Source of the DNA: an uncultured Eubacteriales bacterium
GTDB taxonomy: Bacteria > Bacillota > Clostridia > Lachnospirales > Lachnospiraceae
Direction: 5' to 3'
NCBI GenBank assembly: GCA_900321525.1
Contig: ONWL01000028.1
Span: 1 to 15,814 of the forward strand
Length of the DNA stretch: 15,814 bases
Shown here: one piece after another, positions 1 through 8,989 of the stretch
Layout: each line of letters starts with the position of its first letter
How positions within the stretch are numbered: position 1 is the stretch's first letter
Notes under the pieces: model-generated
What the model was told of the DNA's origin: nothing
Database searches by the model: none
The model's input: the letters and a program-made list of their open reading frames with translations, nothing else
Program-made: the position numbers and the translations under genes

Positions 1-488
1 TCCTGAAAAAAGGAATCTGTCAGATTGCGCAGAGGATGTTTTATATCAAATCCGATCAAAGGAACTTGTGCCAATTCTTGAATCGACAATTCTGTTGTGT
101 TTGCCAGAGGATGATCTGGTGAAACGGCCACACATAGCGCATCCTCCATCAAAATCTGATAGGCATAGCCGGACATATCCGAAAGCAGATGCATCACAGT
201 CAGATCATAGGCATCACCGCCGGTGGTCAGATCACGGTAAGAGAGAATCTGAAGCTGATAGCCCGATTCCATCCAGTAGTCTGTAGTCAGTTGGGCAATG
301 AAGCGAATGCCTGCCTGGGGATACACACGTACAGGCGGCAGTAAAGCAGAAACCTGCTGGATGCCTTCATCCAGTATGGTTAGAGCCTGATCCACTGCGG
401 TCAGAAAGGATTGTCCGGTTTCGTTTAAAACCACTTTTCTGCCTTGACGATCAAACAGGGGACACCCTAGTTCTTCTTCCAATAAGGT
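1..488 (-). pseudogene. LysR-family transcriptional regulator, truncated at both ends
   Basis: Reading the minus strand from about 488 down to the left edge gives an uninterrupted frame. It starts in the second half of a LysR winged helix-turn-helix (LEEELG, PLFDR, GRKVVLNETG), passes through the linker helix (VDQALTILDEG) and enters the PBP2-like effector-binding domain (DLTVMHLLSDMSGY, LCVAVSPDHPLA). About 35-40 N-terminal residues, including the recognition helix, are absent. The same frame meets a stop at 498-500, just upstream of the homology, so no start or complete HTH exists here. The C-terminus lies outside the window. LysR proteins are usually about 300 residues and regulate a divergent neighbour. 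Here the neighbour is a truncated gene in head-to-head contact, so the fragment cannot be a working DNA-binding regulator unless the junction is an assembly error. Family assignment is firm; the ligand is unknown. Confidence 0.85.
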
Positions 489-489
489 T

Positions 490-2937
490 GTGGTATATCA
501 GGGGGCAGACAGTACCTATCCAAATGCATATGCCACAGCATTTTTTGTAGAGTATACAGAAAATCCGGATGCAGGATGGCAGATTGCGGCAGAAGTAACA
601 GATGCCGCTGCAGGAAAGAACATTGTGACATTTGCACCGGTTACTGCTCGTTACATTCGGATTCATGTGCAGAAAAAGTACAGTGACAATGCTTCTTTTT
701 TAGAACTGATGGTATATGAAACCAATTATAATGGAACACCAGAGGAAGAAATAGATCCTATGCGTATTTTGTTTATTGGAAATAGTTTGACTTATTATAA
801 TGATGTGGCAGACAAGGTAAAGGATTTGTTTGCGGCAGATGGACAGGAAATTGAAGTGGAAAAGCTGATTCAGCTGGGTCAGCCTCTGACTTTGCACGCA
901 TCCTTGCCAGAGACTAAGAATACAATCCTCACAGGTGATTTTGATTATGTGGTATTACAGGACAAAGCAAGCAATTTCAATGGGGAACAATTGATGACAG
1001 GCGTAACGACCATTCAGGAATGGATTGCCCAAACCGATGCCAAAACCGTGCTGTACATGCCATGGGCAAATAAGAGTGTGTTGAAAGATACCCAGAGTTA
1101 TTTTACTGAAAGTTATGTGGCAGCAGCAAAGGCAGTGGGTGCCCAGATGGCACCTGCTGGAGAGGCGTGGTATGAATTGTACTATGATTACGGATATGAC
1201 TGGTATTCTGACAACATCCATGCCAATAATACTGGTTCGTTGGTTTCTGCTGCTGCTATTTTTTATACCATTACAGGGAAAACGGAGCCTCTCGTATTTG
1301 ACAGCAAGGATTCCGTAGTGACCAAGAACAATGTGACGGCAGAGTTAATGAATCTGATTCAAGAACGCTGCTGTGCATATGCAGTTGCATATGCGGATTT
1401 GGAGCAGATTCAGTTGGTTGCTCCAGGTAAGGATAAGCCAGAGAGTCCTTCTTTACCGGAAACAGAAACAAGTACTCAGGAAACCGAGTCAGAAAGCCAG
1501 GGACTGGTGGAGAGACCGACGATTCCTGTAACAGAACCAGTTGACCCCAATCTGCAAAAAGTATCAAATGGTGCAGTGGCAACTGCTTCTACAGAAATAC
1601 AAAAGGCAGTCAATGTAGTAGACGGCAATGGAAACAGCCGTTGGGAATCTGCCTTTACAGATGAGGAGTGGATTTGCCTGGACTTGGGAGCAATGTATGA
1701 TATTTCAGAAATTACCATCCAGTGGGAAACCGCAGCAGGAAAAACATATGTATTACAGGTATCTGAAGATGGAACAGAATGGACCACTGTATATACAGTA
1801 ACAGATGGGCAAAGTAAAGCATATCTGGATGCAGTATTGGAACAAACAGCAACGGGACGTTATGTACGAATGTATGGTCAAGAAAGAGCTACTACATATG
1901 GATATTCTATTTATGAGATGGGTGTATATGCAAAAGTAGCATCAGATTATTTTACTGGAAAGAATCTGGCACTTGGAAAGGAAACAGGAGCATCTTCTGG
2001 AAATAGTATGCTGGCAGTAGACGGAAAGGGTGATACCAGATGGGAGTCTGATTTTGCCGAAACAGCATATTTTTATGTGGATTTGGGTGCAGAATACAAA
2101 ATTGATACAGTAAATCTGATTTGGGAAGCTGCTTATGGAAAGGCATATACCATAGAAACTTCTGTAGACGGCAATACATGGACTCCTGTATTTACAGAAA
2201 CAGCAGGAGATGGTGTAACAGATACGATACAGCTGGCTGAGGTGACCGCAAGATATGTGATGCTTTATGGAACCAAGAGGGCTACCCAATATGGCTATTC
2301 TTTGTGGGAATTTGAAGTATATGGTGGGTTAGAGTCTGGTTCCCCTGAAAAGGAAGAAGAGACAACAGAGGCAGAGTCGTCTGTAAATCCATTTACAGAT
2401 GTGAAAGAAGGGACTTGGTATTATGCTTCTGTGAAACAGGTATATGAATTGGGTCTGATGACTGGTATTAATAGCATCACTTTTGCGCCAAACGGAACTA
2501 TGACAAGAGGCATGGTAGCATCCGTACTGTATCGTATGGCAGGAAGTCCTGATACAACCTATAAAGTATTGTTTTCTGATGTATCATCTGGCAAGTATTA
2601 TTCGTTGGCAGTTACCTGGGCAGCGGAAAATAAAATTGTAAATGGTTTTGGGGATGGTAAGTTCAGACCGACTGCCAATATTACAAGAGAACAGCTGGCT
2701 GTAATATTGTATCACTATGCGGATTTGTTGGGCTTGGATACAAGTGGCAGAGCAGATTTGACCGTTTATAAGGATGGAAAACAGATATCTAATTACGCAA
2801 AGGAGTCAATGGGCTGGGCTGTAGCAAATGGTATTTTATCGGGAACTGCAACTGGAGAATTAAAAGCAAAAAATGATGCTACAAGGGCAGAAGTTGCAAA
2901 AATATTATTAAATTTCTATCAGTTGATAGAAAAATAA
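490..2937 (+). CDS. SLH-anchored SGNH hydrolase with F5/8C (CBM32) domains, 5'-truncated
   Basis: This is a cell-surface multidomain protein, 815 residues from the first possible GTG. Residues 1-78 are only the second half of an F5/8 type C fold (TARYIRIHVQKKYSD...LELMVYET). Residues 91-310 are an SGNH/GDSL hydrolase: GNSLT carries the likely nucleophile Ser99, and SDNIHAN gives the Asp241-x-x-His244 pair. A Ser/Thr/Glu/Pro-rich linker (about 314-350) leads to two paralogous F5/8C (CBM32) domains at about 355-482 and 492-614, both with a RWES motif. Three S-layer homology repeats follow (about 633-690, 694-750, 755-815), which would bind secondary cell-wall polymer. It probably removes acyl groups from, or otherwise acts on, a host or plant glycan. 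There is no signal peptide, no convincing ribosome binding site and an in-frame stop at 445-447. The true N-terminus is therefore missing at the junction near 488 and GTG 490 is only nominal. A strong terminator follows. Confidence 0.85.
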   Translation: MVYQGADSTYPNAYATAFFVEYTENPDAGWQIAAEVTDAAAGKNIVTFAPVTARYIRIHVQKKYSDNASFLELMVYETNYNGTPEEEIDPMRILFIGNSLTYYNDVADKVKDLFAADGQEIEVEKLIQLGQPLTLHASLPETKNTILTGDFDYVVLQDKASNFNGEQLMTGVTTIQEWIAQTDAKTVLYMPWANKSVLKDTQSYFTESYVAAAKAVGAQMAPAGEAWYELYYDYGYDWYSDNIHANNTGSLVSAAAIFYTITGKTEPLVFDSKDSVVTKNNVTAELMNLIQERCCAYAVAYADLEQIQLVAPGKDKPESPSLPETETSTQETESESQGLVERPTIPVTEPVDPNLQKVSNGAVATASTEIQKAVNVVDGNGNSRWESAFTDEEWICLDLGAMYDISEITIQWETAAGKTYVLQVSEDGTEWTTVYTVTDGQSKAYLDAVLEQTATGRYVRMYGQERATTYGYSIYEMGVYAKVASDYFTGKNLALGKETGASSGNSMLAVDGKGDTRWESDFAETAYFYVDLGAEYKIDTVNLIWEAAYGKAYTIETSVDGNTWTPVFTETAGDGVTDTIQLAEVTARYVMLYGTKRATQYGYSLWEFEVYGGLESGSPEKEEETTEAESSVNPFTDVKEGTWYYASVKQVYELGLMTGINSITFAPNGTMTRGMVASVLYRMAGSPDTTYKVLFSDVSSGKYYSLAVTWAAENKIVNGFGDGKFRPTANITREQLAVILYHYADLLGLDTSGRADLTVYKDGKQISNYAKESMGWAVANGILSGTATGELKAKNDATRAEVAKILLNFYQLIEK

Positions 2938-2977
2938 AGCAAATATTATTTCATTGATATAATGAAAATTTGAAAAG

Positions 2978-3017
2978 AGCGGTTGATTTGCGGTAAATGG
3001 TAAATCAACCGCTTTTT
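2978..3017 (+). terminator. Rho-independent terminator of the surface hydrolase gene
   Basis: A perfect 12-bp stem (AGCGGTTGATTT at 2978-2989 with its complement at 3002-3013), a 12-nt loop and a run of T at 3013-3017. It lies 40 bases past the stop codon at 2937. Confidence 0.9.
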
Positions 3018-3064
3018 GGAAAAGTGATATTGTTCAAAATTGCCACATAAAAAAGTTTCTAATA

Positions 3065-3093
3065 TTGCACAAACTTTTTCGCTGTATTATAAT
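3065..3093 (+). promoter_or_regulatory. Sigma-A type promoter for the histidine phosphatase
   Basis: TTGCAC at 3065-3070, a 17-base spacer, then a consensus TATAAT at 3088-3093. Transcription would start near 3100, which excludes the longer reading frame that begins at TTG 3065 and supports the ATG at 3158 as the start. Confidence 0.75.
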
Positions 3094-3157
3094 AAAGTTA
3101 TCTTTGCGGTATGGACGTGTGCTTGCAAAGTGTCAGAAAAACAGGAGTACAGAAGAC

Positions 3158-3769
3158 ATGAAGATTTATATCATCAGACACGGAGAGACGGAGTGGAACA
3201 AGGTATGCCGTTTGCAGGGACATTCTGATGTGCCATTGAATGAAAATGGAATTCAGGTGGCGAAGCTGACTGCGGAAGGAATGAAGGATATTTCCTTTGA
3301 TCGTGTGTTTACCAGTCCGTTGATACGTGCGGCAGAGACGGCTCGAATCATTGTGGGGGACAGGCAGATTCCTGTTATTGTAGAGCCCAGATTGCAGGAA
3401 ATCAGTTTTGGTTCATTGGAAGGTTTGGTGCATCGTCCAGAAGCAGGAATCATAGGAGATGTGCAACTGGTGAATTTTTTTGAACATCCGGAGCGGTATG
3501 TATGTCCGGAAAGTGGAGAATCCATAGAGCAGTTAATGAAACGAACCAGCACGTTTTTGCGAGAGGTGATTCATACAGAGGCATACGAGCAGGAAACGAT
3601 ACTCATTGCCTGTCATGGTGCGGCGCTGCGTGGACTGCTTTCAGCGGTGAAACCCATACCCATTGCGGATTTCTGGAAGGGCGGTGTGCAGAAAAATTGT
3701 GGAGTCACAATATTAGAATCACATAATGGTACAGTTTCTATCGTGGAGGAGGGGAAATTGTACTATTAG
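3158..3769 (+). CDS. Histidine phosphatase family protein (phosphoglycerate mutase-like)
   Basis: A 203-residue protein of the histidine phosphatase superfamily (branch 1). The RHGE motif at residues 7-10 supplies the phosphoacceptor His8. SPLIRAAETA gives Arg57, Glu81 lies in EISFGSLEG, and His153 lies in ACHGAALRG, so the usual catalytic set is complete. Members hydrolyse phosphomonoesters ranging from sugar phosphates to cobalamin precursors. No motif separates a true phosphoglycerate mutase from the broad-specificity phosphatases, so no symbol is given. The start at ATG 3158 is chosen because AGGAG lies 10 bases upstream, a strong promoter at 3065-3093 overlaps the longer frame, and homology begins at MKIYIIRHGE. 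No terminator is seen before the pyruvate kinase gene 131 bases downstream, so the two may be co-transcribed. Confidence 0.88.
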   Translation: MKIYIIRHGETEWNKVCRLQGHSDVPLNENGIQVAKLTAEGMKDISFDRVFTSPLIRAAETARIIVGDRQIPVIVEPRLQEISFGSLEGLVHRPEAGIIGDVQLVNFFEHPERYVCPESGESIEQLMKRTSTFLREVIHTEAYEQETILIACHGAALRGLLSAVKPIPIADFWKGGVQKNCGVTILESHNGTVSIVEEGKLYY

Positions 3770-3900
3770 GAAACAGATGTGATATGATGGAAGCGTGCCA
3801 GCTATCAGTCGAATGACACTGTTCAGAACAGGATGGCAAAGAGGGCAGAAGAAAGAACGATACAATGTTTCGGAATCAAGGATGAAAATGGAGGACAAAA

Positions 3901-5555
3901 GTGAGAAAGACAAAAATTATATGTACATTGGGACCGGCGACAGAAGATGATAAGGTGTTACGGAAGTTGATGATAGAGGGAATGAATGTAGCTCGTTTTA
4001 ACTTTTCTCATGGGGATCATGCGCAGCACAAAAAGAATTTAGAGCGTGTAGAGCGGCTTCGTACAGAACTGAATCTGCCAGTGGCTACTTTGCTGGATAC
4101 GAAAGGCCCGGAAATTCGAATCAAGAATTTTGGTGCTGGAAAAGTGGAACTGACCGCAGGACAGACCTTTACCTTGACCACCAGAGATGTGTTGGGAGAT
4201 GAGACGATTGTTTCCATTACATATAAAGGACTGATTGATGATGTGTCTATTGGTTCCCGTATTTTGATTGATGATGGTCTGATTGAGATGAAAGTCATGA
4301 GCATCAATGAGACAGATATCATTGGTACCATTGTCAATGGTGGTGTGATTTCCAACTATAAAGGAGTCAATGTACCAAATGTAAATCTGACCATGCCTTA
4401 TATGAGCGAAAAAGATCGGGATGACATCATCTTTGGTATTGAAAATGGGTTTGATTTTCTTGCCGCATCTTTTGTGCGCAGTGCGGATGACATCATGCAG
4501 ATTCGAAAACTGCTGAATGAATACGGTTGTACGACCATGCGGATCATTGCCAAGATTGAAAATGCACAGGGTGTGGATAACATTGATGAAATTATTCGTG
4601 TATCGGATGGTATCATGGTGGCCAGAGGGGATATGGGGGTAGAGATTCCGCTTGAGGATGTACCGGTCATTCAAAAGAAGATCATTCGCAAAGTATACAA
4701 TGCAGAGAAGATCGTTATCACAGCTACACAGATGTTAGATTCCATGATGAAGAATCCTCGTCCCACCCGTGCAGAGTCTACAGATGTGGCCAATGCCATT
4801 TATGACGGAACCAGTGCGATTATGTTGTCGGGGGAGACGGCTGCCGGTGCATACCCCATCGAGGCATTACGAACCATGGTGCGGATTGCAAAACGAACAG
4901 AGAAGGATATTAATTACAGAAATCGCTTCTATGCCAGAAGTTCTCTGGTGAATCCGGATGTAACCAATGCCATTTCCCATGCGACTTGTACTACAGCATT
5001 GGATTTGAATGCGGCAGGTATTATCACTGTAACATTGTCTGGTGCCACTGCCAGGATGATTTATTGCTGATCAAGGAAGAGTATAATACAGATGATCTGT
5101 TTGAACATGCGGTAGAAGCAGCAGAATCGGCTGGAATTGTAAAGTCAGGAGAACTGGTTGTCATTTCTGCTGGTGTGCCTCTGGGTGTGGCCGGTATGAC
5201 GAACCTGATCAAAGTACATGTGGTAGGTCACATTCTTCTCCGTGGAACCGGTCTGGTCAGCAAGAAAGCAAGTGCTTCTTTGTGCGTGGGCAAGGATGCC
5301 AAAGAGATTCAGGAGAACTTCAAGAGTGGAGAAATCGTGGTGGTGAAAAAGACCGACAACAGCATCATCGCCCAGTTGAAGCAGGCAGCCGGTATTGTCG
5401 TAGAAACCGATGATCCAAACTGTCATGCAGCAGTAGTAGGATACAGTTTGGATATTCCGGTGATCATTGGGGCAACTCACGCTACTGATATCTTAAAAAA
5501 TGGTGCAATCGTCACCATTGATGGAGAAAAGGGAACCATTTCCTGTAATTCATAA
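3901..5555 (+). pseudogene. pyk: Pyruvate kinase with C-terminal PEP-utilising domain, broken by an internal deletion
   Basis: Encodes pyruvate kinase, the last ATP-forming step of glycolysis (PEP + ADP to pyruvate + ATP). GTG 3901 follows GGAGG at 3890-3894 by 6 bases. The A/B barrel is intact: the signature IIAKIENAQG with Lys218, MVARGDMGVEIP, RPTRAESTDVANAIYDG and MLSGETAAGAYP. The frame then fails in the C domain: ITVTLSGATARMI (to about 5060) is followed by a premature stop at 5068-5070. The protein resumes in another frame at about 5063 with LLLIKEEYNTDDLFEHAVEAAESAG and runs to 5555. Family members have about 28-30 more residues between these blocks (SKFRP..., WGV...), so roughly 85-91 bases, a number equal to 1 modulo 3, appear to be missing. 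The tail is a mobile PEP-utilising domain (GTGLVSKKASA, CHAAVVGYSLDIPVIIGA), as in Bacillus-type enzymes. The allosteric C domain would be lost. Whether this is a real mutation or an assembly error cannot be told here. Confidence 0.88.
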
Positions 5556-5591
5556 GAAATTGGAAAAGCGTTGCTTCCATAGCAAAATGGC

Positions 5592-5620
5592 TTGTTTTTT
5601 GAAAGTGTATATGGTAGACT
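5592..5620 (+). promoter_or_regulatory. Possible sigma-A promoter for threonine synthase
   Basis: TTGTTT at 5592-5597, a 17-base spacer and TAGACT at 5615-5620. The match is weak, but the position is right and no other candidate is visible in the 135-base gap between pyk and thrC. Confidence 0.35.
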
Positions 5621-5690
5621 AAAACATTGTAGGAAATGTTTTTACAAAAAATAAATAAATGATGGATACGCTTCGAAATGGAGGATTGAA

Positions 5691-7181
5691 ATGGAATTAT
5701 TGTACAGAAGCACCAGAGGTGGCAAGGAAGCATTGACAGCATCTCAGGCAATCCTGCAGGGATTGGCAGAGGATGGCGGTTTATTTGTACCGGACAGCAT
5801 TCCGGCACTGGAACAGCCCATTACTGCTTTTGCAGGCAAGAGTTATCAGGAAACTGCGTATGCAGTGATGAAGCAGTTCTTTACAGACTTTACAGAGGAA
5901 GAGTTAAAGGATTGTATCAACAATGCCTATGACAGCAAGTTTGATACAGAAAAGATCGCACCATTGGTAAAGAAGAACGGTGCGTATTATCTGGAGTTGT
6001 TCCACGGTGCTACCATTGCATTTAAGGATATGGCACTGTCCATTCTCCCTTATTTGATGGTGACTTCTGCCAGAAAGAATCAGTGCAGCAATGATATCGT
6101 CATTCTGACCGCAACTTCCGGTGATACCGGTAAGGCGGCTCTGGCTGGTTTCGCAGATGTGCCGGGAACCAAGATTATTGTATTTTATCCCAAGAATGGT
6201 GTCAGCCCCATTCAGGAGAAGCAGATGGTGACACAGAAAGGTGCCAATACCTATGTAGTGGGCATTACCGGTAACTTTGACGATGCCCAGAACGGTGTAA
6301 AGGCCATGTTTGGCAATGAGCAGCTGAAGAAGGATCTGAATGCAGCAGGATTACAGTTCTCCTCTGCAAACTCCATCAACATTGGCCGTCTGGTACCTCA
6401 GGTGGCATATTATGTATATGCATATGCGCAGATGCTGCAGTCTGGCGAGATTGCAGAAGGCGAGCAGATCAATGTGGTAGTACCAACCGGTAACTTCGGC
6501 AATATTTTGGCTGCTTACTATGCAAAGAACATGGGTGTGCCGATCGATAAGCTGATCTGTGCATCCAATGACAATAAGGTACTGTGTGACTTCTTTGCAA
6601 CCGGATGCTATGATAAGAACCGTCCATTTATCCTGACCACTTCTCCGTCTATGGATATTTTAATTTCCAGTAATCTGGAACGTTTGATTTATAAGATCGC
6701 AGGGGCAGATGCAGCAGTAGATGCTTCTCTGATGGAGTCTCTGAAGACAGAGGGTAAGTACAGCATTACAGATGCCATGAAGGCGCAGTTAGACGAGTTC
6801 TACGGAGACTATGCTTCTGAGGCAGAGTGCGCCGCACAGATCAAGAAGGTATATGATGCAGAAGGGTATATCATGGATACCCACACCGCAGTGGCTTCCT
6901 GTGTATATGACAAGTATGTGGCAAAGACCGGTGATACCAAGAAGGCAGTGATTGCCTCTACTGCCAGCCCATACAAGTTTACCAGAAGCGTGATGAATGC
7001 CATTGACGCTTCCTATGACAGCCAGACCGATTTCGAGCTGGTAGACGAGTTAAATCGTCTGTCTGGTGTGGCAGTGCCTCAGGCAATCGAAGACATTCGC
7101 AGTGCCGCAGTATTACATGACAGAGTATGCGAGACTGCCGATATGGAAAAGACTGTGAGAGATATCTTAGGTGTGAACTAA
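5691..7181 (+). CDS. thrC: Threonine synthase
   Basis: A 496-residue PLP enzyme that converts O-phosphohomoserine to threonine in the cytoplasm. It opens with the family N-terminus (LYRSTRGGKEALTASQAILQ, then EDGGLFVP). The PLP lysine is Lys112 in HGATIAFKDMAL, and the phosphate-binding loop is TATSGDTGKAA (about 140-150). VVPTGNFGNILAAYYAKNMG follows in the middle. Length and motifs fit the longer, roughly 500-residue class found in clostridia. ATG 5691 follows GGAGG at 5680-5684 by 6 bases. It appears to be a single-gene unit with its own weak promoter upstream and a terminator at 7211-7243. No other threonine-pathway genes lie in the window. Confidence 0.95.
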   Translation: MELLYRSTRGGKEALTASQAILQGLAEDGGLFVPDSIPALEQPITAFAGKSYQETAYAVMKQFFTDFTEEELKDCINNAYDSKFDTEKIAPLVKKNGAYYLELFHGATIAFKDMALSILPYLMVTSARKNQCSNDIVILTATSGDTGKAALAGFADVPGTKIIVFYPKNGVSPIQEKQMVTQKGANTYVVGITGNFDDAQNGVKAMFGNEQLKKDLNAAGLQFSSANSINIGRLVPQVAYYVYAYAQMLQSGEIAEGEQINVVVPTGNFGNILAAYYAKNMGVPIDKLICASNDNKVLCDFFATGCYDKNRPFILTTSPSMDILISSNLERLIYKIAGADAAVDASLMESLKTEGKYSITDAMKAQLDEFYGDYASEAECAAQIKKVYDAEGYIMDTHTAVASCVYDKYVAKTGDTKKAVIASTASPYKFTRSVMNAIDASYDSQTDFELVDELNRLSGVAVPQAIEDIRSAAVLHDRVCETADMEKTVRDILGVN

Positions 7182-7210
7182 ATAGCAGACGGAAGTCTGT
7201 ATCAATGAGC

Positions 7211-7243
7211 AAAAGGTTGTTGTCCATGGGCAGCAGCCTTTTT
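7211..7243 (+). terminator. Rho-independent terminator of thrC
   Basis: A 12-bp stem (7211-7222 with 7231-7242, two G-U pairs), an 8-base loop and a T run at 7239-7243, located 30 bases after the thrC stop codon. Confidence 0.8.
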
Positions 7244-7276
7244 GTGTCATAGAAAACAGAATGTTTTGGAAAATGC

Positions 7277-7305
7277 TTGAAAAAAATGGATATTTCAGGT
7301 ATACT
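7277..7305 (+). promoter_or_regulatory. Sigma-A promoter of the peptidase-nfo operon
   Basis: TTGAAA at 7277-7282, an exact 17-base spacer and TATACT at 7300-7305. It sits 48 bases before the ATG at 7354 and inside a longer reading frame from 7261, so that upstream start is not used from this promoter. Confidence 0.75.
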
Positions 7306-7353
7306 GTAAGAAAAGTTTTTAAATTTAAAGATTATAAAACAGGAGAAAGATAC

Positions 7354-8070
7354 ATGATTTTATTTTTGACCAGTTCTCCGTTTGACGAGCGGGGAAAGCC
7401 GTTTACAACTAGAAATCATTTTGCCGCCAGATTCAGGGACGCAGTGGGACAGGGAAAGCGTGGGTTGTTTATTACATCTGATCCGGATGACACTGCCTTT
7501 ACAGATGAATTTGCGTTCGGGGCGCAGAAGACCATAGAACTGACTGGCATAGAGTTGATCCAGTATCGTGTGTTAGATGGACGCAATGCTTCCGAGGCAG
7601 AACAACTGGTGAGAGAAAGTGATTTGATCATACTGGCAGGGGGACATGTGCCTACACAGAACCGGTTTTTTCATGCAATCCGCCTGAAAGAGTGGATAAA
7701 AGATTTTGATGGGGTGGTCATGGGCATCAGTGCAGGAACCATGAATAGTGCAGAGGTGGTGTATGCCCAGCCGGAATTAGAAGGAGAGGCAGTGGATCCT
7801 TCCTACGAACGGTTTCTGGATGGATTGGGACTGACGGAGTGTATGATTCTGCCCCATTATCAGGATTTGAGAGATCAGACATTAGATGGATTACGGATTT
7901 TTGAGGATATCACTTATCCGGATAGTCTGGGACGGCAGTTTTATGCCCTGCCGGATGGCAGTTATCTGTATGGAGAGAATGGTGTGGAGCGGATTTGCGG
8001 TGAGGCATGGTTGATCCAGGATGGAGTGTGCAGAAAAGTCTGTGAAGAGGAAGGAGAAATAAGATGTTAA
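7354..8070 (+). CDS. Peptidase S51 / type 1 glutamine amidotransferase-like protein
   Basis: A 238-residue protein resembling the S51 peptidases (dipeptidase E and cyanophycinase relatives). The nucleophile elbow is GISAGTMN with Ser126, preceded by the oxyanion glycines in ILAGGHVP (residues 94-100). The C-terminal half carries LPHYQD, which may supply the histidine of the catalytic set. S51 enzymes cut small Asp-containing peptides or isoaspartyl bonds; the substrate here cannot be read from sequence. There is no signal peptide, so it should be cytoplasmic. The start is ATG 7354 with AGGAG 8 bases upstream. The stop overlaps the endonuclease IV start by 7 bases, so the two genes are translationally linked. 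Confidence 0.8.
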   Translation: MILFLTSSPFDERGKPFTTRNHFAARFRDAVGQGKRGLFITSDPDDTAFTDEFAFGAQKTIELTGIELIQYRVLDGRNASEAEQLVRESDLIILAGGHVPTQNRFFHAIRLKEWIKDFDGVVMGISAGTMNSAEVVYAQPELEGEAVDPSYERFLDGLGLTECMILPHYQDLRDQTLDGLRIFEDITYPDSLGRQFYALPDGSYLYGENGVERICGEAWLIQDGVCRKVCEEEGEIRC

Positions 8071-8969
8071 TCGGTTCTCATGTGGGAATGAGTGGAAAAG
8101 AAATGTTTGAGGGGTCTGTGAAGGAAGCTCTTTCTTACGGAGCCAATACCTTTATGGTGTATACAGGTGCACCGCAAAACACCAGACGAAAGGACATCAG
8201 TGAATTGCGGATTCCGGAAGGACAGGCATTGATGAAAGCCAATGGAATCCACCGGTTCATCGTCCATGCGCCGTATATCATCAATCTGGCCAATACGGTC
8301 AAGCTGGAGACATACCAGCTGGCAGTGGAGTTTCTGGCAGTGGAATTAGAGCGTGCCGCTGCCATGGGCAGTGATATATTGGTACTGCATCCAGGTTCTC
8401 ATGTAGGAGCAGGAGAGGAAGCTGGTATTCGCCAGATCATCAAGGGGTTAAATGAAGTGCTGACTGGGGATACCAGGTGTCATATTGCATTAGAGACTAT
8501 GGCAGGCAAGGGCAGTGAACTGGGACGTAGTTTTGAGGAACTGGCTGCTATCTATGATGGCGTGGTTCATCAGGACAAGCTGCGTGTTTGCTTTGACACC
8601 TGTCACACCAGTGATGCAGGATATGACATCCGCACGGATTTTGATGGAGTGATGGAGCAGTTTGACCGGATCATCGGCAAAGACCAGATTGCGGTGTTCC
8701 ATTTAAATGACAGCAAAAATCCTCAGGGGGCAGGCAAAGACCGTCATGAGAATATCGGGTTTGGGCATATCGGGTTTGAGGCATTGCATTACATTGCGTC
8801 CTATCCTGATTTTGCAACTGTGCCAAAGATTTTAGAATCTCCTTATGTGACCTACAACAAGGAGAAAAAGCTGAGCGCACCACCATACCGGTATGAAATT
8901 GAGATGCTGAAACAGGGTGTATTTGACCCGGAGATGGTAGAGAAAATAATGGAAGACGCACAGAAATAG
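8064..8969 (+). CDS. nfo: Deoxyribonuclease IV (endonuclease IV, AP endonuclease)
   Basis: A 301-residue zinc-dependent apurinic/apyrimidinic endonuclease that nicks 5' of abasic sites in base excision repair. The nine expected metal ligands are visible: His68 (IVHAPY), His109 (LVLHPGSH), Glu144 (ALETMAGKG), Asp178 and His181 (CFDTCHTSDAGYD), His213 (FHLNDSKN), Asp226 and His228 (DRHENIG) and Glu258 (ILESPYV). It is complete and slightly longer than the Escherichia coli enzyme. The start ATG overlaps the previous stop by 7 bases and has AAGGAG at 8051-8056. A small membrane ORF follows after 20 bases, indicating operon organisation. Confidence 0.95.
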   Translation: MLIGSHVGMSGKEMFEGSVKEALSYGANTFMVYTGAPQNTRRKDISELRIPEGQALMKANGIHRFIVHAPYIINLANTVKLETYQLAVEFLAVELERAAAMGSDILVLHPGSHVGAGEEAGIRQIIKGLNEVLTGDTRCHIALETMAGKGSELGRSFEELAAIYDGVVHQDKLRVCFDTCHTSDAGYDIRTDFDGVMEQFDRIIGKDQIAVFHLNDSKNPQGAGKDRHENIGFGHIGFEALHYIASYPDFATVPKILESPYVTYNKEKKLSAPPYRYEIEMLKQGVFDPEMVEKIMEDAQK

Positions 8970-8989
8970 GTGCAGATAAAGGAGTCTTT

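Noticed and set aside
3065..3157. 31-residue N-terminal extension of the histidine phosphatase
   Set aside because: It overlaps the -35 and -10 boxes of a consensus promoter, and the ribosome binding site and homology begin at 3158.
4039..4674. 211-codon open frame antisense to pyruvate kinase
   Set aside because: It is a shadow of a strongly conserved gene, with no ribosome binding site and no recognisable product.
5560..5600. Possible terminator after pyruvate kinase
   Set aside because: Only 4-6 pairs with bulges can be drawn, and the T run is not adjacent to a stable stem.
7261..7353. 31-residue N-terminal extension of the S51 peptidase
   Set aside because: A TTGAAA-17-TATACT promoter lies inside it, and AGGAG precedes ATG 7354.
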